This document shows, in pieces, positions 61,348-64,000 of a stretch of DNA of 64,000 bases; positions within the stretch are counted from its first letter, which is position 1, and the number at the start of each line of letters is the position of its first letter. The DNA lies in the NCBI RefSeq assembly GCF_026342435.1, contig NZ_JAPEMT010000005.1, positions 124,001 to 188,000 on the forward strand. Direction: 5' to 3'. Source of the DNA: Streptomyces sp. NBC_00237 (GTDB lineage: Bacteria > Actinomycetota > Actinomycetes > Streptomycetales > Streptomycetaceae). The notes below the pieces were generated by a model. It was given only the letters and a program-made list of their open reading frames with translations. It had not been told where the DNA came from and ran no database searches. Made by a program: the position numbers and the translations under genes.

Positions 61348-62322
61348 ATGCAGCACAAGCACCAGCGCCTCTCGGTGTGGAACACCGCACCGACCTCCGC
61401 CCCCGCCCAACGCCGAGGTCGCTACGTCCCCGGCTCCGCCGCCCACCCGGCCAAGATGCTCCCCGCCCTGGCCGCGCACGCCATCCGCACGTACACCGAG
61501 CCCGGGGACCTGGTCCTGGACCCGATGTGCGGCATTGGCACCACCCTCGTCGAAGCCATCCACCTCGGCCGCCACGCCATCGGCACCGAGTACGAACCCC
61601 GCTGGGCCCACCTCGCCGGCCTCAACGCCGCCTCCGCCCCGCACCAGGGCGGAACCGGTACCGGCCAGGTCTTCTGCGGCGACGCCCGCCACCTGCGCAC
61701 CCTCATCCCCGCCGAGCACCACGGCCGGATCGCCCTGGTCCTCACCTCGCCGCCGTACGGCAACGCCGTCCACGGCCAGGTCCGCTCCACCCGAGAATCC
61801 GGCGAACGCGGCGTCACGAAGAAGGACTACCGCTACAGCCGCGACCCTCACAACCTCGCCCACGTGGGCCTCGACCGCCTCATCGAAGCGTTCACCGAGA
61901 TCCTCACCGAATGCCGCCACCTCCTGCGCCCAGGCGGCCATGCAGTCATCACCACCCGCCCCTGGCGTGAACGCGGCGAACTCATTGACCTCCCCACCGC
62001 CGCCCTCGCCGCAGGACAGAACGCCGGTCTGACCCCCGCCGAGCGCAACGTCGCTCTCCTCGCCGGAATCCGCCACGGCCAGCTCATCGCCCGCCCCTCC
62101 TTCTTCCAGATGACCAACACCCGCGACGCCCGCAACCGCGGCATCCCCCTCCACGTCGTCCAGCACGAAGACGTCCTCGTCCTCACCAAACCCGGCGCAC
62201 CGACGCAGCCGAAGCCGTCCGAGAACCCGCGGCGCACCACCTGCACGTCCCGGCACACCGCCCGCAGGACCGGCCACCGTCCCCGGACCTGCACGCAGGG
62301 AAACCGCCATGACCACCACTGA
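61348..62322 (+). CDS. SPPY-type DNA methyltransferase
   Basis: 324 residues. SAM motif DPMCGIGTT (58-66) comes before catalytic SPPY (134-137, in LTSPPYGNAV), the order of alpha/gamma-type amino-methyltransferases; SPPY is more common in N4-cytosine enzymes. LLRPGGHAVITTRPW and IPLHVVQHEDVLVLTKPG match the later strands. The end is a basic tail. No restriction endonuclease is nearby, so it acts as an orphan methylase, likely shielding the element from host restriction. It overlaps the next gene by 14 bases. Confidence 0.85.
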   Translation: MQHKHQRLSVWNTAPTSAPAQRRGRYVPGSAAHPAKMLPALAAHAIRTYTEPGDLVLDPMCGIGTTLVEAIHLGRHAIGTEYEPRWAHLAGLNAASAPHQGGTGTGQVFCGDARHLRTLIPAEHHGRIALVLTSPPYGNAVHGQVRSTRESGERGVTKKDYRYSRDPHNLAHVGLDRLIEAFTEILTECRHLLRPGGHAVITTRPWRERGELIDLPTAALAAGQNAGLTPAERNVALLAGIRHGQLIARPSFFQMTNTRDARNRGIPLHVVQHEDVLVLTKPGAPTQPKPSENPRRTTCTSRHTARRTGHRPRTCTQGNRHDHH

Positions 62323-63559
62323 CGGGCCGGCCATCGGGAGCCTGTTCTCCGGTGTCGGCGGCCTGGATCTCGGCGTCCAGGCCGCCCTCGGCGGACACCT
62401 CGCCTGGCACGCCGAGACCAACCCCCGCGCTGTCCAGGTCCTCGCCCGCCACTGGCCCCACACCCCCAACCACGGCGACGTGACCACCCTCGACTGGCAC
62501 ACCGTCAGCCCCGTGCACATCCTCACCGCAGGAATCCCCTGCCAGGATCTCTCCGTCGCCGGCCCCCGCACCGGCCTCACCCCCGGCACCCGCTCCGGCC
62601 TCTGGACCCATGTCCCCTACGCCATCGCCGCCCTCAACCCCCACCTGGTGGTGATCGAGAATGTCCGCGGCCTGCTCTCCACCCGCGCCGGAACCCACCC
62701 CCGACCCACAGCCCTTCGCCATCTGGAACCCTGCCCGCGGTGCATGGGAGACCCGGCAAACCCACCCGGAATGCGGGCACTCGGCGTGCTACTCGCAGAC
62801 CTGGCCGACCTCGGGTACGACGCGAGCTGGACATGCGTACGCGCCGCTGACGTCGGCGCACCCCACCGACGCGACCGCGTCTTCCTCCTCGCCTGGCCCG
62901 CTCCTCAAAACCCCGACCGCGAACCTCGGCACCAACGGCGGCTCCCAGCACCCCACCAAACGCAAGGCCGGCGGCCACGGCCCCACCCTGGCCGACGAGA
63001 TCGAGCACCTGCTCCCCACCCCGAGAGCCAGCGACGGAGCGAAAGGCTCACCCAACCAGCGCTACCGCAACGGCAGCCCGACCCTGACCTCCACAGCGGC
63101 CCGCCTCCCTGCCGCACAACCGCCCACGGAAGCCGAGAAGGACGTCAAACTCCTCCCCACCCCGACCTCGGCGGACGCCCACGGCGGTGCCGGTACCACC
63201 CCGAAACGCCAGGGCGGCATGAACCTCCGCACAGCCATCGCTCGCCTGCCGAATGGTGGGGAACCTACCTCCCCGCCATCCGCCGATGGGAAGCCGTAAC
63301 CGGGCACCCTGCCCCCACCCCCACCGTGCCCGGCACCCGCCGCCTCTCCGCCCACCTCGTCGAATGGATGATGGGCCTCCCCACCGGCTGGATCACCCAC
63401 ACCCCCGGCCTCTCCCGCGCCGCCCAACTCCACCTCCTCGGCAACAGCGTCGTCCCCCAACAAGCCGCACACGCCCTGAATCTCCTTCTCTCTGAAGGGA
63501 CCTTGTTGGGCAGCCCGTCATCCCGCTGCCGATTTTCAGCTGCGAGGAGTGGGCGGTGA
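62309..63559 (+). CDS. DNA 5-cytosine methyltransferase (possibly frame-disrupted)
   Basis: 416 residues in this frame. Motifs present: I GSLFSGVGGLDLG (10-22), IV with catalytic Cys78 in GIPCQDLS, VI ENVRG (117-121), VIII HRRDRVFLLAW (186-196), and X GNSVVPQQA (378-386). Between 198 and 315 this frame is a Pro/Arg-rich shadow. The segment expected in that place reads in the next frame. Residues from EWWGTYLPAIRRWE (315 on) are normal again. So motifs I-VIII and IX-X are intact but the target-recognition region appears shifted, or two genes overlap. It probably methylates the element's DNA. Confidence 0.8.
   Translation: MTTTDGPAIGSLFSGVGGLDLGVQAALGGHLAWHAETNPRAVQVLARHWPHTPNHGDVTTLDWHTVSPVHILTAGIPCQDLSVAGPRTGLTPGTRSGLWTHVPYAIAALNPHLVVIENVRGLLSTRAGTHPRPTALRHLEPCPRCMGDPANPPGMRALGVLLADLADLGYDASWTCVRAADVGAPHRRDRVFLLAWPAPQNPDREPRHQRRLPAPHQTQGRRPRPHPGRRDRAPAPHPESQRRSERLTQPALPQRQPDPDLHSGPPPCRTTAHGSREGRQTPPHPDLGGRPRRCRYHPETPGRHEPPHSHRSPAEWWGTYLPAIRRWEAVTGHPAPTPTVPGTRRLSAHLVEWMMGLPTGWITHTPGLSRAAQLHLLGNSVVPQQAAHALNLLLSEGTLLGSPSSRCRFSAARSGR
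62661..63299 (+). other. Second open frame inside the cytosine methyltransferase gene
   Basis: 212 residues in frame +1 relative to the methyltransferase. It holds TWPTSGTTRAGHAYAPLTSA, LLKTPTANLGTNGGSQHPT, LLPTPRASDGAKGSPNQRY and LLPTPTSADAHGGAG. The repeated L-P-T-P-x-x-x-D is characteristic of the variable region of actinobacterial and actinophage C5 methyltransferases. The first ~230 bases also code sensibly in the methyltransferase frame, so either there are two compensating frameshifts (about 62900 and 63250) or part is dual coding. Confidence 0.6.
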
Positions 63560-63901
63560 CAAAGCGTGCGCGGTCGCGGGGCAGTCTGTATTTGACAGAG
63601 GGGGGGTGCGAAAAAGAGTGCGGAAGAGAGGAAGGGTTTCCGCTTCCGCGCAGCGCCGGTTTTGACCAGTTCGCCGGGAGGGTGGAAGCCCTGTGGGATG
63701 TAGCGAGAGAACCCTCTCTCGCGGTTTACGAGCGTCTTCTCATCCTCCTCTTTGGCCGAATCAAATGAAATCACTGGAACGGGTGATGGCTCCGGATTTT
63801 CTTCCGCAGGTGGGGATTCGGAGCTATTGTCCGTGTGTGTTTTGATTCGTTGGGGTACTGACGTGTATCCCCTGAGAAATGGGATGGATGGGATAGTTGC
63901 C
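63560..63901. other. AT-richer spacer before the recombinase, with hairpins and possible att
   Basis: 342 bases of lower GC. Two stem-loops: GCGGAAG/CTTCCGC (63620-63626, 63643-63649) and a perfect 8-bp GCGAGAGA/TCTCTCGC (63703-63710, 63715-63722). Nearer the recombinase, GGGGTAC (63852-63858) and GTATCCCC (63865-63872) form an imperfect inverted repeat. No gene is supported. Confidence 0.5.
63852..63872. promoter_or_regulatory. Imperfect inverted repeat, possible integrase attachment core
   Basis: GGGGTAC and GTATCCCC with a 6-base centre lie 30 bases upstream of the recombinase ATG. Large serine integrases often have att sites just upstream of their gene and with partial dyad symmetry. This is inferred from position and shape only; a recombinase operator is an alternative. 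Confidence 0.4.
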
Positions 63902-64000
63902 ATGAAGGCGGATATTGCAATTTCCTCTCAAGTGGTCGAGAAGTTCCTTCGCCCATGTCTGCGAGCCGTTGACTACCTACGAGTGTCAACGGAAGAGCAG
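63902..64000 (+). CDS. Serine recombinase/integrase, N-terminal part (3' end outside window)
   Basis: 33 residues are visible from ATG 63902. The motif YLRVSTEEQ, with Arg27 and the nucleophile Ser29, is the first catalytic box of serine recombinases; preceding residues AISSQVVEKFLRPCLRAV are more than a small resolvase usually has. A large serine integrase is likely but the C-terminal domain is not seen. It marks an end of the putative integrative element. Confidence 0.8.
   Translation, partial: MKADIAISSQVVEKFLRPCLRAVDYLRVSTEEQ

Noticed and set aside
63592..63620. TTGACA as a -35 promoter element
   Set aside because: No acceptable -10 hexamer 15-19 bases downstream.
63265..63903. Minus-strand frame covering the recombinase spacer
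   Set aside because: It runs antisense into the methyltransferase end, lacks a ribosome site and shows no family; likely non-coding.

Overview
The window is high-GC actinobacterial DNA, most likely from a Streptomyces. Coding regions have strong G/C in third codon positions, GTG and TTG starts are common, and genes are chained by 4-base ATGA/GTGA overlaps. Families typical of the genus are present: RsbW-like ATP-binding proteins, XRE-type regulators, DUF317-like and DUF5954-like proteins, a Tad pilus locus and a BTAD regulator.

Layout. (1) 1-10.6 kb, + strand: three translationally coupled genes of defence type. They are the C-terminal part of an Eco57I/PglX-like DNA methyltransferase, a 2,236-residue DEAD/DUF1998 helicase ending in a Vsr-like nuclease-like domain, and a UvrD-type helicase with an N-terminal RelE-like domain. 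(2) 10.7-22.2 kb: a sugar and cell-surface or small-molecule region. It holds a nucleotide-sugar dehydrogenase and an epimerase, a divergent methionyl-tRNA synthetase, and a minus-strand run of methyltransferase, dimethylformamidase-like protein, glycosyltransferase, polytopic membrane protein, FkbM methyltransferase and histidine phosphatase. (3) 21.8-26.6 kb: regulatory and accessory genes (two RsbW-like kinases, an HTH regulator coupled to an APH-family kinase, an HNH-like protein). (4) 26.8-37.2 kb: a Tad/Flp pilus operon ending in a large LysM-BTAD membrane regulator. (5) 37.2-38.5 kb: a non-coding segment with 36 copies of a perfect 13-bp tandem repeat and a cluster of four GAATTC sites. 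(6) 38.5-47.5 kb: a MoxR ATPase and zincin-VWA pair, then small actinobacterial proteins separated by strong GC hairpins. (7) 47.7-60.3 kb, minus strand: a type IV secretion/conjugation operon (pilin, VirB6/TrbL, PrgI, VirB4, coupling protein, replication-relaxation protein, SLT-NlpC/P60 hydrolase, membrane protein) with regulators on both sides. (8) 60.7-64 kb, + strand: a degenerate methyltransferase-like protein, a SPPY-type DNA methyltransferase and a 5-cytosine DNA methyltransferase, then an AT-richer spacer and the first 33 codons of a serine recombinase.

Regions 5-8 together look like one end of an integrative or conjugative element: transfer machinery, self-protective methylation, and a serine integrase at the edge. 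Region 1 may be the end of a phage-defence island. The best candidates for something undescribed are the three-gene helicase system, the MoxR/VWA small-protein block with its shared winged-helix domain, and the cytosine methyltransferase whose variable region reads in a second frame.
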